DNA from: Curtobacterium flaccumfaciens
GTDB taxonomy: Bacteria; Actinomycetota; Actinomycetes; Actinomycetales; Microbacteriaceae
Assembly (NCBI GenBank): GCA_029689965.1
Contig: CP121450.1
Coordinates: 2,604,001-2,668,000 of the forward strand
Direction of reading: 5' to 3'
DNA: 64,000 nt
Part shown: positions 29,117 through 41,605 of the stretch, piece by piece
Layout: the number at the start of each line of letters is the position of its first letter
Position numbering within the stretch: position 1 is the first letter of the stretch
Made by a program: the position numbers and the translations under genes
The notes under the pieces: model-generated
What the model was told of the DNA's origin: nothing
Seen by the model: the letters and a program-made list of their open reading frames with translations, nothing else
Database searches by the model: none

Positions 29117-30227
29117 ATGGCTGACAACACCCCACCGCCGCCCTCTCCGCGGTCGGCGTGAGCATCTGGCTCGACGACCTCTCCCGCGAACTGCTCGAGA
29201 CCGGCAAGCTTACCGAGCTCATCGAGCAGAAGAACGTCGTGGGCGTCACCACGAACCCGACGATCTTCGCCTCCGCGCTCGCGAAGGGTGAGCGCTACGA
29301 CGCCCAGGTGAAGGAGCTGGCCGCCGCCGGCACCGACGTGACCGACGCGATCTTCGAGATCACCACGCAGGACGTCGCGAACGCGTCCGACGTGTTCAAG
29401 CCGATCTACGACGAGACCAAGGGCTTCGACGGCCGTGTCTCGATCGAGGTCGAGCCGGGCGTCGCGCACGACACCGCCAAGACCATCGAGCAGGCCAAGT
29501 TCCTGTTCGACAAGGTCGGCAAGGAGAACGTCCTCATCAAGATCCCGGCGACCGTCGAGGGCCTCGAGGCCATCACCGAGACCATCGCCGCCGGCATCTC
29601 GGTCAACGTCACCCTGATCTTCTCGCTCGAGCGCTACCGCGCCGTGATCGATGCGTACCTCGGCGGTCTCGAGAAGGCCAAGGCCGCCGGCCACGACCTC
29701 TCGAAGATCCACTCCGTCGCCTCGTTCTTCGTGTCGCGCGTCGACTCCGAGATCGACAAGCGTCTCGACGCGATCGGCACGGACGAGGCGAAGGCCCTCA
29801 AGTCGAAGGCCGGCATCGCGAACGCGCAGCTCGCCTACCAGGTGTGGACCGAGGCGTTCGCCTCGGAGCGCGCGCTCGGCCTGCTCGAGGCCGGTGCGAA
29901 CACGCAGCGTCCGCTCTGGGCGTCGACCGGTGTCAAGGACCCGTCGCTCCCGGACACGCTCTACGTGACCGAGCTCGCCGCGCCGAGCACCGTCAACACG
30001 ATGCCGGGCAAGACGCTCGACGCCACCTTCGACCACGGTGAGATCCACGGCGACGCCATCGCAGGCTCGTTCGACGCCGCGCAGGAGGTCCTCGACAAGC
30101 TGGCCGCCGTCGGCATCGACTACGACGACGTCGTGGCGCTGCTCGAGAAGGAGGGCGTGGACAAGTTCAACGTCTCCTGGGCGAGCTCGTCGACACCGTG
30201 AAGACGGCCCTCGAGGGCGCGAAGTAA
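29117..30227 (+). CDS. tal: Transaldolase (frameshifts near both ends)
   Basis: Schiff-base aldolase transferring a dihydroxyacetone unit from sedoheptulose-7-phosphate, about 370 residues after repair. The catalytic Lys is in NVLIKIPAT, and [13 protein letters not shown] and [11 protein letters not shown] are typical of the actinobacterial long form. ATG 29117 (MADNTP) is out of frame after the C run 29130-29134. The last 15 codons are shifted by a missing G near 30179-30181; repair gives [18 protein letters not shown] ending at TAA 30225. Preceded by an AAGAAGAAGAG purine tract. Confidence 0.93.
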
Positions 30228-30228
30228 G

Positions 30229-31828
30229 TTGACCGTCTCCATCGCCGCCACCGGTGCGGCGGCCCGGGCCATCGAACAGGTGGTCCCGCGGCTCGTCGCC
30301 GACATGGTCGCATCGGGCATCACGGCCCAGGACCCCGAGCTTCTGGGGTCCGGAAGCCGAGTCCGAGGCGTCGGAGCGTCTGGGCTGGGTGGAGGCCGTC
30401 GCGGTCTCCCGCCCGCTCGTCGCGGAGATCACCGCGCTGCGCGAGCAGCTCGCCGCCGACGGGGTCGACCACGTCGTCCTGGCCGGCATGGGCGGCTCCT
30501 CGCTCGCGCCGGAGGTGATCACGCGGACGTACGGCGTCCCGCTGACGGTGCTCGACTCGACCGACCCGGCACAGGTCCGGGCGGCGGTGGAACACGACCT
30601 CGAGCGCACCGTGCTCGTGGTCTCGTCGAAGTCCGGCTCCACCCTCGAGACGGACTCGCAGCGTCGTGTGTACGAGCAGGCGTTCCGTGATGCGGGGATC
30701 GACCCCGCGTCACGGATCGTCGTCGTCACCGACCCCGGGTCGCCGCTCGAGGCCGCCGCGAACGACGCCGGCTACCGCGTGTTCACGGCGGACCCGAACG
30801 TCGGCGGCCGGTTCTCCGCGCTGACCGCGTTCGGCATCGTGCCGTCCGGGCTCGCCGGCGCCGACATCGCCGAGCTCCTCGACGAGGCTGACGCCATCTC
30901 GGTCCTCCTCGCCGTCGACACCGACGAGAACCCCGGCCTCGTGCTCGGGGCGGCACTCGCGTCGATCGACCCGCACGTCGCCAAGATCGGCATCGTGCCG
31001 GACGGCACCCACATCGTCGGCTTCGGCGACTGGGTCGAGCAGCTCCTCGCGGAGAGCACCGGCAAGGGCGGCAAGGGGCTCCTGCCCGTCGTCCTGACGC
31101 CCGACTCCCCCGAGGTCGCCGCCGGCCTGTCCGACCTCCAGGTGATCCGCATCGTCGGATCCCGCGACGACGAGCGCCACGTCGCCGAGGGCGAGGTCGA
31201 GATCGACGGCACCCTCGGCGGGCAGTTCCTCGTGTGGGAGTACGCCGTCGCCGTGGCCGGCCGCCTGATCGGCATCAACCCGTTCGACCAGCCCGACGTC
31301 GAGGCCGCCAAGGTCGCCGCGCGGGCCCTGCTCGACGACCGGCCGGAGACCGCCTCCGCAGTCTTCACCGAGGACGGCGTCGCCGTCCGCGCGACGCGGG
31401 GACTGCCGGTCGGGACGACGCTCGCGGAAGCCGTGTCGGGCCTCCTGTCCGAACTCGACGCGACCGGCTACCTGGCCGTGCAGGCCTACGTGGACCGCAC
31501 CGCGGCCGGCGACCTCGAGTCGCTGCGCCACGTGCTGGCGGCTCGCACCGGCCGGCCCGTCACGTTCGGCTACGGTCCGCGCTTCCTGCACTCCACCGGT
31601 CAGTACCACAAGGGCGGTCCGGCGAACGGTGTCTTCCTGCAGATCGTGGCCGACGAACCCGACGACCTCGCGATCCCCGGCCGACCGTTCACGTTCGGCC
31701 AGCTCATCCAGGCCCAGGCCGCCGGCGACGCGAGCGTGCTCGCGCAGCACGGTCGCCCGGTCCTGACCCTCACGACGACGGACGTCGCCGCTGCGACCGC
31801 GGCCCTGACCTCCGCCGTCACCCTCTGA
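30229..31828 (+). CDS. pgi: Glucose-6-phosphate isomerase (frameshifted)
   Basis: Interconverts glucose-6-phosphate and fructose-6-phosphate, about 532 residues after repair. Landmarks: VLAGMGGSSLAPEV, SSKSGSTLET (phosphate loop), GGRFSALTAFGIVPS, and FGYGPRFLHSTGQYHKGGP near the C-terminus, as in the shorter actinobacterial PGI type. An extra T in GAGCTTC near 30340 shifts the frame; expected DPELWGPEAE. The likely start is TTG 30229, one base after the tal stop. Confidence 0.93.
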
Positions 31829-31851
31829 CTCTCGAAGGAGTTCACCGACTC

Positions 31852-33389
31852 ATGTCACCGGTGGCAATCACTCCGGAGCACAACCCGCTCCGGCTGCCGA
31901 CGGATCGTCGACTGAACCGGATCGCGGGACCCAGCACCCTCATCATCTTCGGCGTGACGGGCGACCTGTCCCGCAAGAAGCTGATGCCCGCGGTCTACGA
32001 CCTGGCGAACCGGGGGCTCCTGCCGCCCGGGTTCGCCCTCGTCGGGTTCGCTCGGCGTGACTGGGAGGACCAAGACTTCTCCCAGCTCGTCCACGACGCG
32101 GTCCAAGAGCACTCGCGCACCCCGTTCGACGAGGACGTCTGGCGTCAGCTCGAACAGGGCATCCGCTTCGTCCAGGGGTCGTTCGACGACCCGGAGGCGT
32201 TCCGCGAGCTCAAGCGCACCGTCGACACCCTCGACGCCGAGCGCGGGACGCTCGGCAACCACGCCTTCTACCTGTCCATCCCGCCGAAGATGTTCCCGGT
32301 CGTCACCGAACAGCTCAAGCTGTCCCGGCCTCACCGAGAAGCACGACGAGTCGTGGAGCCGCGTGGTCGTCGAGAAGCCGTTCGGCTCCGACCTGCGCAC
32401 CGCGCGCGAGCTGAACGCGATCGTCGAGAGCGTCTTCGCTCCCGACGACGTGTTCCGCATCGACCACTACCTCGGCAAGGAGACCGTCCAGAACCTCCTG
32501 ACGCTGCGGTTCGCGAACCAGATGTACGAACCCATCTGGAACTCGAACTACGTGGACCACGTGCAGATCACGATGGCCGAGGACATCGGTGTCGCCGGGC
32601 GTGCCGCCTACTACGACGGCATCGGTGCGGCCCGCGACGTCATCCAGAACCACCTGCTGCAGCTCCTCGCGCTCACCGCGATGGAGGAGCCCGTCTCGTT
32701 CAAGGCCGCGGACCTGCGCGCCGAGAAGGAGAAGGTGCTCTCCGCGGTCTGCCTCCCCGCCGACCTCGCCACGGCGACCGCCCGCGGGCAGTACGCCGGC
32801 GGCTGGCAGGGCGGCGAGAAGGTCCTCGGCTTCCTCGAGGAGGCCGGCATGAACCCGGACTCCGGCACCGAGACGTACGCGGCGATCAAGCTCGACATCG
32901 CCACCCGCCGGTGGCAGGGCGTGCCGTTCTACCTCCGGGCGGGCAAGCGCCTCGGCCGGCGCGTCACCGAGATCGCGATCGTCTTCAAGCGCGTCCCCGA
33001 GGACGTCTTCGGGATCCCGCAGTCGCCGCTCGGCCAGAACGCGCTCGTCATCCGCGTGCAGCCGGACGAGGGCGTCACGCTCCGCTTCGGCTCGAAGGTC
33101 CCGGCGTCGGCACCCAGGTGCGCGACGTGACGATGGACTTCGGCTACGGCCACGCGTTCACCGAGGCCTCGCCCGAGGCGTACGAGCGACTCATCCTCGA
33201 CGTCCTCCTCGGCGACCCGCCCCTGTTCCCCGTCACCAAGAGGTGGAACTGTCGTGGAGGATCCTCGACCCGATCGAGGAGTTCTGGGCCACGCAGGGCC
33301 AGCCCGAGCAGTACCGTCCCGGCACGTGGGGTCCGGCGTCCGCCGACGCCCTGCTCGCCCGCGACGGCCGGACCTGGAGGCGTCCATGA
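31852..33389 (+). CDS. zwf: Glucose-6-phosphate dehydrogenase (three frameshifts)
   Basis: NADP-dependent oxidation of glucose-6-phosphate, entry to the oxidative pentose-phosphate branch, about 512 residues after repair. The nucleotide-binding motif is IIFGVTGDLSRKKLMPAVYDL and the active site is RIDHYLGKETVQN with catalytic His. An extra C near 32323-32326 and missing bases near 33101-33104 and 33228-33231. RBS AAGGAG precedes the ATG. The stop overlaps the opcA start (ATGA), fitting the need for OpcA in assembly of actinobacterial Zwf. Confidence 0.95.
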
Positions 33390-34331
33390 AGATCGACCTG
33401 CCGAACACCACGGTCTCGAAGATCCAGAAGAAGCTCGTCCACATCCGCGAGGAGGGCGGCGCCGTCGCCCTCGGTCGTGTCCTGACCCTCATCATCTCGA
33501 CGGCCCTCGGCCACGAGGAAGAGGCGATCGAGGCCGCGAACGAGGCCTCCCGCGAGCACCCGATGCGCGTCATCATCGTGTCGAAGAACCACGGCGACAC
33601 GAAGTCGCCCGGACGGCTCGACGCGCAGATCCGTGTCGGCAGCGACGCGGGGGCCAGCGAGGTCATCGTCCTCCGTGCCTACGGCGAGACCGCGACCGAC
33701 GAGGAGAGCCTGGTCACGGGTCTCCTGCTGCCGGACGCGCCCGTCGTGGCCTGGTGGCCGCAGACCGCCCCCGACCAGCCGTCGGCGTCCGCCCTCGGCC
33801 GCATCGCCCAGCGACGGATCACCGACGCCGCCGCACAGAAGGACCCGAACGGCGCGATCGAGGCGCTCGGGAAGTCGTACGTCCCCGGCGACACCGACTT
33901 CGCCTGGACCCGGCTCACCCTGTGGCGGAACCAGCTCGCCGCGGCGCTCGACCAGCCGCCGTACGAGCCCGTCACGGCTGTGGAGGTCTCCGGCGCGTAC
34001 GACAGCCCGTCGACGATCTTGCTCGCCGCGTGGCTGCAGCTGCTAGCTCGAGGTGCCCGTCGCCGTCGTCACCTCGCCCCGCGCGACCGGGTCGAGCGGC
34101 ATCCACGGCGTCAAACTCGTGCGAGAGTCCGGCACCATCGAGCTCGAGCGGTCCCTCGTCGACGTCGCGACGCTCTCGATGCCCGGGCAGCCGACGCACG
34201 ACCTGTCGCTGCCGCGCCGCAACCTGCGCGACTGCCTGGCCGAGGAACTCCGTAGACTCGACCCGGACGTCCTCTTCGGAGACGTCGTCAAGCACGGGGT
34301 GCCGCAGCTGCGCGACTCGATCGCCGGCTGA
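33386..34331 (+). CDS. opcA: Glucose-6-phosphate dehydrogenase assembly protein (frameshifted)
   Basis: Actinobacterial and cyanobacterial partner that supports assembly and redox control of Zwf, about 314 residues after repair. N-terminus MKIDLPNTTVSKIQKKL; central DAPVVAWWPQTAPDQPSASALGRIAQRRITDA is characteristic. A one-base insertion within CTGCTAGCTCGAG near 34045 breaks the frame before EVPVAVVTSP. It overlaps zwf and is 118 bases before pgl. Confidence 0.92.
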
Positions 34332-34449
34332 GCCAACCCCACACGACCGGTCGGCCCGTCCGGCGCCCGCAGCACGCGGGAGGCGTACGGACCGGTCGGT
34401 CGGACCGAAGGCGGTCGCACCGGTCGGCCGCCACGAACACGGGAGTCAC

Positions 34450-35219
34450 GTGACCAACGAACGGCGGGTGCTGGTGCACCCGGACAAGCAGGCCCTCGGC
34501 GCTTCGGTCGCCGCACGCTTCATCACGAAGATCATCGACGTGCTCGACGAGCAGGAGCGCGCGGACATCGCCATCAGCGGCGGTTCGGTGTCGTCGCTCG
34601 TCCTCGCTGCCATCGGCCAGTCGCCGGCGCGCGAGAGCGTCGAGTGGTCCAGGGTGCACGTGTGGTGGGTCGACGAGCGCTGGGTGCCGGCGGGCGACGC
34701 CGATCGCAACATCACCGGTACACAGACGGACTTCTTCGACCACGTCGACATCCCGGAGTCGAACATCCACCCGATCGCGGCGTCCGACGCGGGGATCGGC
34801 ATCGACGAGGCCGCGTCGCAGTACGAGTGCGAACTGCAGGAGGCAGCGCCCGAGGGCGCCGTGGCGCCGCGCTTCGACATCACCCTGCTCGGCGTCGGCC
34901 CCGACGGCCACACGGCGTCGCTGTTCCCCGAGTTCCCGCAGCTGACGGTGAAGGACCGTGCGGTGCTCTCCGTCGACGACTCCCCAAGCCGCCGCCGCAG
35001 CGCCTCACGCTCACGTTCCCGGTGATCAACGCATCGCAGCGTGTCTGGGTCATCCTGTCCGGCGCCGAGAAGGCCTCCGTCCTCGGCCTCGCCCTCGCGG
35101 GTGCTGCGGTGGACGAGGTCCCCGTCGGCGGGGTGCAGGGGCGCAAGCGGACCGTGTTCTTCGTGGACCAGGACGCCGCGCGGGACGTCCCCGAGAACCT
35201 CATCGCGTCGACGTACTAG
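34450..35219 (+). CDS. pgl: 6-phosphogluconolactonase (frameshifted)
   Basis: Hydrolyses 6-phosphogluconolactone, about 256 residues of the NagB-like fold. Landmarks: ISGGSVSSLVLAA, VWWVDERWVPAGDADRN and LLGVGPDGHTASLFPE. One C is missing at 34982-34985; repair gives DDSPKPPPQRLTLTFP. Last gene of the pentose-phosphate run. Gene order tkt-tal-pgi-zwf-opcA-pgl covers every branch step except 6-phosphogluconate dehydrogenase, epimerase and isomerase. Confidence 0.94.
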
Positions 35220-35234
35220 ACGCGCCGTGCGCCC

Positions 35235-35264
35235 GTCGAGTGGGCGACATCCGTCACGCTCGGC
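35235..35264 (-). repeat. Hairpin family copy, loop ACGGATGTCG
   Basis: On the minus strand GCCGAGCGTG and CCCACTCGAC flank ACGGATGTCG, matching the pair at 19493 and 19627. Located 16 bases after the pgl stop. Confidence 0.7.
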
Positions 35265-35372
35265 GCACTCAGCCGACGCACTCCGCCCGCTCGGCGACCC
35301 ACTCACGGCGTGTTCTGCCCGCTCGACGCGGTCCAGGGTCCGCGGGCTCTGCGCGCGGCGGCTGCACGACGA

Positions 35373-35403
35373 AGGCCCCCGCATCGGATCGGTGCGGGGG
35401 CCT
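35373..35403. terminator. Bidirectional terminator between pgl and rbpA
   Basis: AGGCCCCCGCATC pairs with GGTGCGGGGGCCT (one G-T pair) around a 5-base loop; convergent genes on both sides. Confidence 0.8.
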
Positions 35404-35420
35404 CCGGACGTCGGATGCGG

Positions 35421-35779
35421 CTACTTCGCGGTGCCGCGACGCTCGCGCAGCTGCTGCAGCGCGTCCTCGAGGAGCTGCGCTGCCTCTTCCTCGGTGCGAC
35501 GCTCCTTCACGTAGGCGAGGTGCGTCTTGTAGGGCTCGGTCTTCGCGACCTGCGGCGGGTTCTCCTTGTCGCGCCCCGCGGGGAGACCGGTCGACGGGGA
35601 GTCCACCGTCTCGGGGATCTCCTCGTCCGGGAGGCCGGCGGCGAAGTACCGCACGACCTCGTTGCCGAGGGCGTCCCAGTAGGAGATCGCCACTCGTTCG
35701 GCCTGGACCCCGCGGTCCTGCTCCCCATCGGGCCCGCGCCGACGCGCGAACCCCGGATTGCACTGCCTCCGGTTGCCAT
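35421..35779 (-). CDS. rbpA: RNA polymerase-binding protein RbpA (frameshifted)
   Basis: Actinobacterial transcription factor that binds RNA polymerase with the housekeeping sigma factor and stabilises open complexes, about 119 residues after repair. N-terminus MATGGSAIRGSRVGAGPMG; the middle has YWDALGNEVVRYFA and CPSSGLP-like DSPSTGLPAGRDKENPP, where the usual zinc Cys residues are absent; the C-terminal sigma-interaction helix is EEEAAQLLEDALQQLRERR. One G is missing at 35723-35726. Three bases downstream of secG. Confidence 0.88.
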
Positions 35780-35782
35780 GGA

Positions 35783-36034
35783 TCAGCTCCCCGCCGTGAA
35801 CTTGTTGATGAGACCGAGCACGATGATGGACACGATCCAGAGCAGACCGAGGATCACCGTGATGCGGTTGAGGTTGCGCTCGGCGACGCCGGACGCCCCG
35901 AGGTTGCTCGTCACGCCGCCGCCGAACATGTCGGAGAGGCCACCACCGCGGCCCTTGTGCAGCAGGATGAGGAGCGTGAGCAGGAGACTCGTGATAGCGA
36001 GCAGGACCTGCAGCACGACGGAGAGAATCGCCAC
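35783..36034 (-). CDS. secG: Preprotein translocase subunit SecG
   Basis: Intact 83-residue membrane protein with two helices (about 1-21 and 52-72), auxiliary subunit of the SecYEG channel. Features include LLHKGRGGGLSDMFGG between the helices, the SecG signature. GTG start with GAAAGG 6 bases upstream. Own TATACT promoter after the tpiA terminator; rbpA follows directly. Confidence 0.93.
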   Translation of the reverse strand: MAILSVVLQVLLAITSLLLTLLILLHKGRGGGLSDMFGGGVTSNLGASGVAERNLNRITVILGLLWIVSIIVLGLINKFTAGS

Positions 36035-36064
36035 GACGTACCTTTCGTGTCAGTCAGCCATCCG

Positions 36065-36070
36065 AGTATA
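36065..36070 (-). promoter_or_regulatory. -10 box of secG-rbpA
   Basis: TATACT on the minus strand, 31 bases before the secG GTG, downstream of the tpiA terminator. Five of six consensus matches. Confidence 0.6.
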
Positions 36071-36112
36071 CCGGGGACGAGTCGTTCCCAGGGCGCGAAC
36101 GGCCGGGCGTGG

Positions 36113-36146
36113 AACAGGCCGGCCGCGCGGACGCGACCGGCCTGTT
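36113..36146 (-). terminator. Terminator of gapA-pgk-tpiA
   Basis: AACAGGCCGG pairs perfectly with CCGGCCTGTT around a 14-base loop, 8 bases after the tpiA stop. Confidence 0.8.
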
Positions 36147-36153
36147 TCCGGGA

Positions 36154-36933
36154 TCAGAGTCCGACGTGCTGCCGGAAGCGCGCGATGGCCGCGAACTCCT
36201 GCACGTCGAGCGAGGCGCCACCGACGAGCGCACCGTCGATGTCGGGCTCGCGGAGGAAGCCCGCGATGTTGCCGGACTTCACCGAGCCGCCGTAGAGCAC
36301 GCGGGTCTCGGCAGCCGCCTCGTCTCCCCAGGCCGCGGCGATCCCGCGACGCAGGGCAGCACAGTCCTCCTGGGCCTGCTCGGCGGTCGCGGCCTGACCG
36401 GAACCGATCGCCCACACGGGCTCGTACGCGACGACGATCTCGGACGGCTTCACGGCGTCCAGGACGACCTGCAGTTGTTCGACCGGCACGACACCGGCGC
36501 CGCGTTCCGCACGCTGCTCGCCGGTCTCGCCCACGCAGACCACCGGTACGAGGCCGTGCTTGACGGCTGCGGCGGTCTTGGCGGCCACGATCTCGTCGGT
36601 CTCGCCGTGGATCGTGCGCCGCTCGGAGTGGCCGACGATGACGTACTGGGCGTCGAGTGCCGCCAGGAACGCCCCGGAGACGTCACCCGTGAAGGCGCCC
36701 GAGTCGTGCTGCGACAGGTCCTGCGCACCGAAGTGGAGCGGGAGCTTGTCCGCCGAGATGAGCGTCTGCACGCTGCGGAGGTCCGTGAAGGGCGGGAACA
36801 CCGCGACCTCGACGTCGTCGAAGTCGTGGCGCGCGTCCTTCAGCGTCCACGCGAGCTTCTGGACGGTGGCGATGGCCTGGAGGTGGTCCAGGTTCATCTT
36901 CCAGTTCCCCGCGATGAAGGGCGTGCGGGTCAT
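36154..36933 (-). CDS. tpiA: Triose-phosphate isomerase
   Basis: Intact 259-residue TIM barrel interconverting dihydroxyacetone phosphate and glyceraldehyde-3-phosphate. FIAGNWKMN holds the catalytic Lys, VGHSERR the His and [12 protein letters not shown] the Glu. ATG 36933 overlaps the pgk stop (ATGA) and is preferred to an in-frame GTG at 36942. Third gene of gapA-pgk-tpiA. Confidence 0.97.
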   Translation of the reverse strand: MTRTPFIAGNWKMNLDHLQAIATVQKLAWTLKDARHDFDDVEVAVFPPFTDLRSVQTLISADKLPLHFGAQDLSQHDSGAFTGDVSGAFLAALDAQYVIVGHSERRTIHGETDEIVAAKTAAAVKHGLVPVVCVGETGEQRAERGAGVVPVEQLQVVLDAVKPSEIVVAYEPVWAIGSGQAATAEQAQEDCAALRRGIAAAWGDEAAAETRVLYGGSVKSGNIAGFLREPDIDGALVGGASLDVQEFAAIARFRQHVGL

Positions 36934-38165
36934 CGGGTCCACCCCAGTGCTTCGAGGCCGGGGAGCGACTTGCCCTCGAGGAACTCGAGGCTCGCGCCGC
37001 CACCGGTCGAGATGTGGCCGAACTGGTCGTCCGAGAACCCGAGGGACCGGACGGCCGCGGCGGAGTCGCCACCGCCGACCACCCCGAGGCCGTCGACCTC
37101 GGTGAGCGCCTGCGCGACGGTCTTCGTGCCGGCCGCGAACGCCGGGAACTCGAACACGCCCATCGGGCCGTTCCAGAACACCGTCTTCGAGCCGGACACC
37201 GCCGACGCGAACCGCGCCGCCGTCTCCGGGCCGATGTCGAGGCCGACTCCATCGGTGCCGAACGCGGTCGACTCGATCGCGTCGGCTGCCACCGTCTCGT
37301 GGTCCGCGTCGGCCGAGAAGCCGGAGGCCACGACGACGTCGGTCGGCAGGTCGATGGTCACGCCCAGTTCGTCCGCGCGCGCCAGGTAGGACCGGACGGT
37401 GTCGAGCTGGTCGGCCTCGAGCAGGGACTTCGCGACCCCGTGCCCCTGGGCCGCGAGGAACGTGAAGAGCATGCCGCCGCCGATGCAGAGCGTGTCCACC
37501 TGCGGAAGGAGGTGGTCGATGACCCCAAGCTTGTCACTGACCTTCGACCCGCCGAGCACGACCGTGTACGGCCGCTCCGGGTCCTTCGTCAGTCGCTCGA
37601 GCACACCCAGCTCGGTCTCGATGAGCGAGCCGGCGGCGCTGGGCAGCGCGGACGCGAGCTCGTACACCGAGGCCTGCTTGCGGTGCACGACACCGAAGCC
37701 GTCCGACACGAACGCGTCCCCGAGAGCGGCGATCCGGTCCGCGAACCCACCGCGCACGACCGCGTCCTTCGAGGTCTCCTCCGGGTTGAACCGCAGGTTC
37801 TCGAGCAGCAGGACGTCGCCGTCCCCGAGGGCGTCCGCGGCGGCGGTCGCTTCGTCGCCGACGGTCTCGCCGACGAACGTGACCTCTTTCCCGAGCAGCT
37901 CCGAGAGCCGCTGAGCGACCGGCGCAAGCGAGAACTCCGGCTTGGGCTCACCGTCGGGGCGGCCCAGGTGGGAGATCACGATGACGCGGGCGCCGGCGTT
38001 GATCAGGGTGTTCAGGGTGGTCAGCGACGCCCGCACGCGGCCGTCGTCCGTGATCACACCGTCCTTGAGCGGCACGTTGAGATCGCATCGGACGACGACT
38101 CGCTTGCCGGCCAGGTCGCCGAGGTCGCCCCAGCGCCCGGGCTCGCCGAGAGTTCGGAGGGTCAT
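36930..38165 (-). CDS. pgk: Phosphoglycerate kinase
   Basis: Intact 411-residue two-domain kinase of lower glycolysis. N-terminal [14 protein letters not shown] and [10 protein letters not shown] are substrate-binding, [12 protein letters not shown] and the C-terminal GGGDSAAAV bind nucleotide. Starts 4 bases after gapA. Confidence 0.97.
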   Translation of the reverse strand: MTLRTLGEPGRWGDLGDLAGKRVVVRCDLNVPLKDGVITDDGRVRASLTTLNTLINAGARVIVISHLGRPDGEPKPEFSLAPVAQRLSELLGKEVTFVGETVGDEATAAADALGDGDVLLLENLRFNPEETSKDAVVRGGFADRIAALGDAFVSDGFGVVHRKQASVYELASALPSAAGSLIETELGVLERLTKDPERPYTVVLGGSKVSDKLGVIDHLLPQVDTLCIGGGMLFTFLAAQGHGVAKSLLEADQLDTVRSYLARADELGVTIDLPTDVVVASGFSADADHETVAADAIESTAFGTDGVGLDIGPETAARFASAVSGSKTVFWNGPMGVFEFPAFAAGTKTVAQALTEVDGLGVVGGGDSAAAVRSLGFSDDQFGHISTGGGASLEFLEGKSLPGLEALGWTR

Positions 38166-38169
38166 GACG

Positions 38170-40408
<2,239 letters not shown>

Positions 40409-40483
40409 AGCATCATTCCTAACGTTTCTTCTGGTGGGGTCCGCCTGCCCGGCGCACGTCGTGTGGAGCAGCCGGAGGGACGG

Positions 40484-41385
40484 TCACTCCCGGCCGAGAT
40501 CTCGGTTCTTCACACGCACGGCGACGTCGGGCATCCCGCGGAGGAGGTTCGCCAGTTCGGCGACGATGGCGACCGAGCGGTGCTTCCCGCCGGTACAGCC
40601 GATGGCGATCGTAGCGTGTCTTTTGTTCTCGCGCTGGTACCCCTCGAGCACCGGCTCGAGCACGGAGGCGTACCGCTCGACGAACGGACGTGCTCCCGGC
40701 TGCGCCAGGACGTAGTCCGACACCGGTCGGTCGAGGCCGGTGTGCGGCCGGAGCTCCGGCACCCAGTACGGGTTCGGCAGGAACCGGACGTCGGCGACCA
40801 TGTCGGCGTCGGCGGGCAGGCCGTACTTGAACCCGAAGCTCATCAGTGTCACCTGGACGCCCACGAAGTGCTCATCGGCGAACTGCTCGGTCACGGCGTT
40901 CGCGAGCTGGTGGATGTTCAGGTCGGACGTGTCGATCACGACGTCGGCGGCCTCGCGCAGCGCGGCCAGCCGCTGCCGTTCGCGAGCGATGCCGTCCAGC
41001 AGCGTGCCGTCGTCCTGCAACGGGTGCGGTCGCCTGACCTGCTCGAACCGACGCACGAGGACGGCGTCGGTGGCTTCGAGGAACAGCACCCGGACGCGGG
41101 CGGAGGCGCTCTTCCGCACCTGTTCGACGGCCTGCTCGGGATCGGTGAAGAACCGGCCACCTCGGACGTCCACGACCGTCGCGATCTTCGGGATCTTCTC
41201 CCCGCGCGGTCGGCGAGCTCCGTGAGCGGGGCGAGCATCTGCGTCGGGAGGTTGTCGACGACGTACCAGCCGAGGTCCTCGAGCGCCTTGCCGACGGTCG
41301 ACCGGCCGGCACCGGACATGCCGGTGACGATGAGGATGTCGTGCTGTTGCGGCGATCGTGTCGACGCTGGGGCGCTGTCGGTCAT
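40484..41385 (-). CDS. rapZ: RapZ/YvcJ-family nucleotide-binding protein (frameshifted)
   Basis: P-loop ATP/GTPase-like protein of about 300 residues, RNase adaptor in enterobacteria, of less clear role in actinobacteria. Walker [10 protein letters not shown] near residue 22; C-terminal [34 protein letters not shown] and [10 protein letters not shown] are family signatures. One G is missing at 41200-41203. The uvrC-rapZ-whiA order is the usual actinobacterial cluster. Confidence 0.92.
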
Positions 41386-41605
41386 CTGGGAGTGGGCTCC
41401 GTCGTGGCGGCCCGGGCGCGGCGCGTGTGTCGTTCCGGCTCGGGGAGGTCTCGGCTGCGGGTCAAGGCTACCGTCCGGTTGCGGACCGGGCCCACAGTGC
41501 ACGTCGCGGACCGCGCCCGACGTGCCGGATCCGGCCGGCACTGCCCGCGGCGCGCCGACCGTGCAGACGGCGGTCCCGTCGGCCGAACGGGAGGCCCGGT
41601 GCACG

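Noticed and set aside
34053..34331. Separate small gene after opcA
   Set aside because: It is the C-terminal third of OpcA displaced by a one-base insertion near 34045; no ribosome-binding site precedes it.
31234..35025. A single very long plus-strand protein across pgi, zwf, opcA and pgl
   Set aside because: It is a chance join of shifted frames caused by the frameshifts in pgi and zwf. Each gene has its own start, stop and family match.
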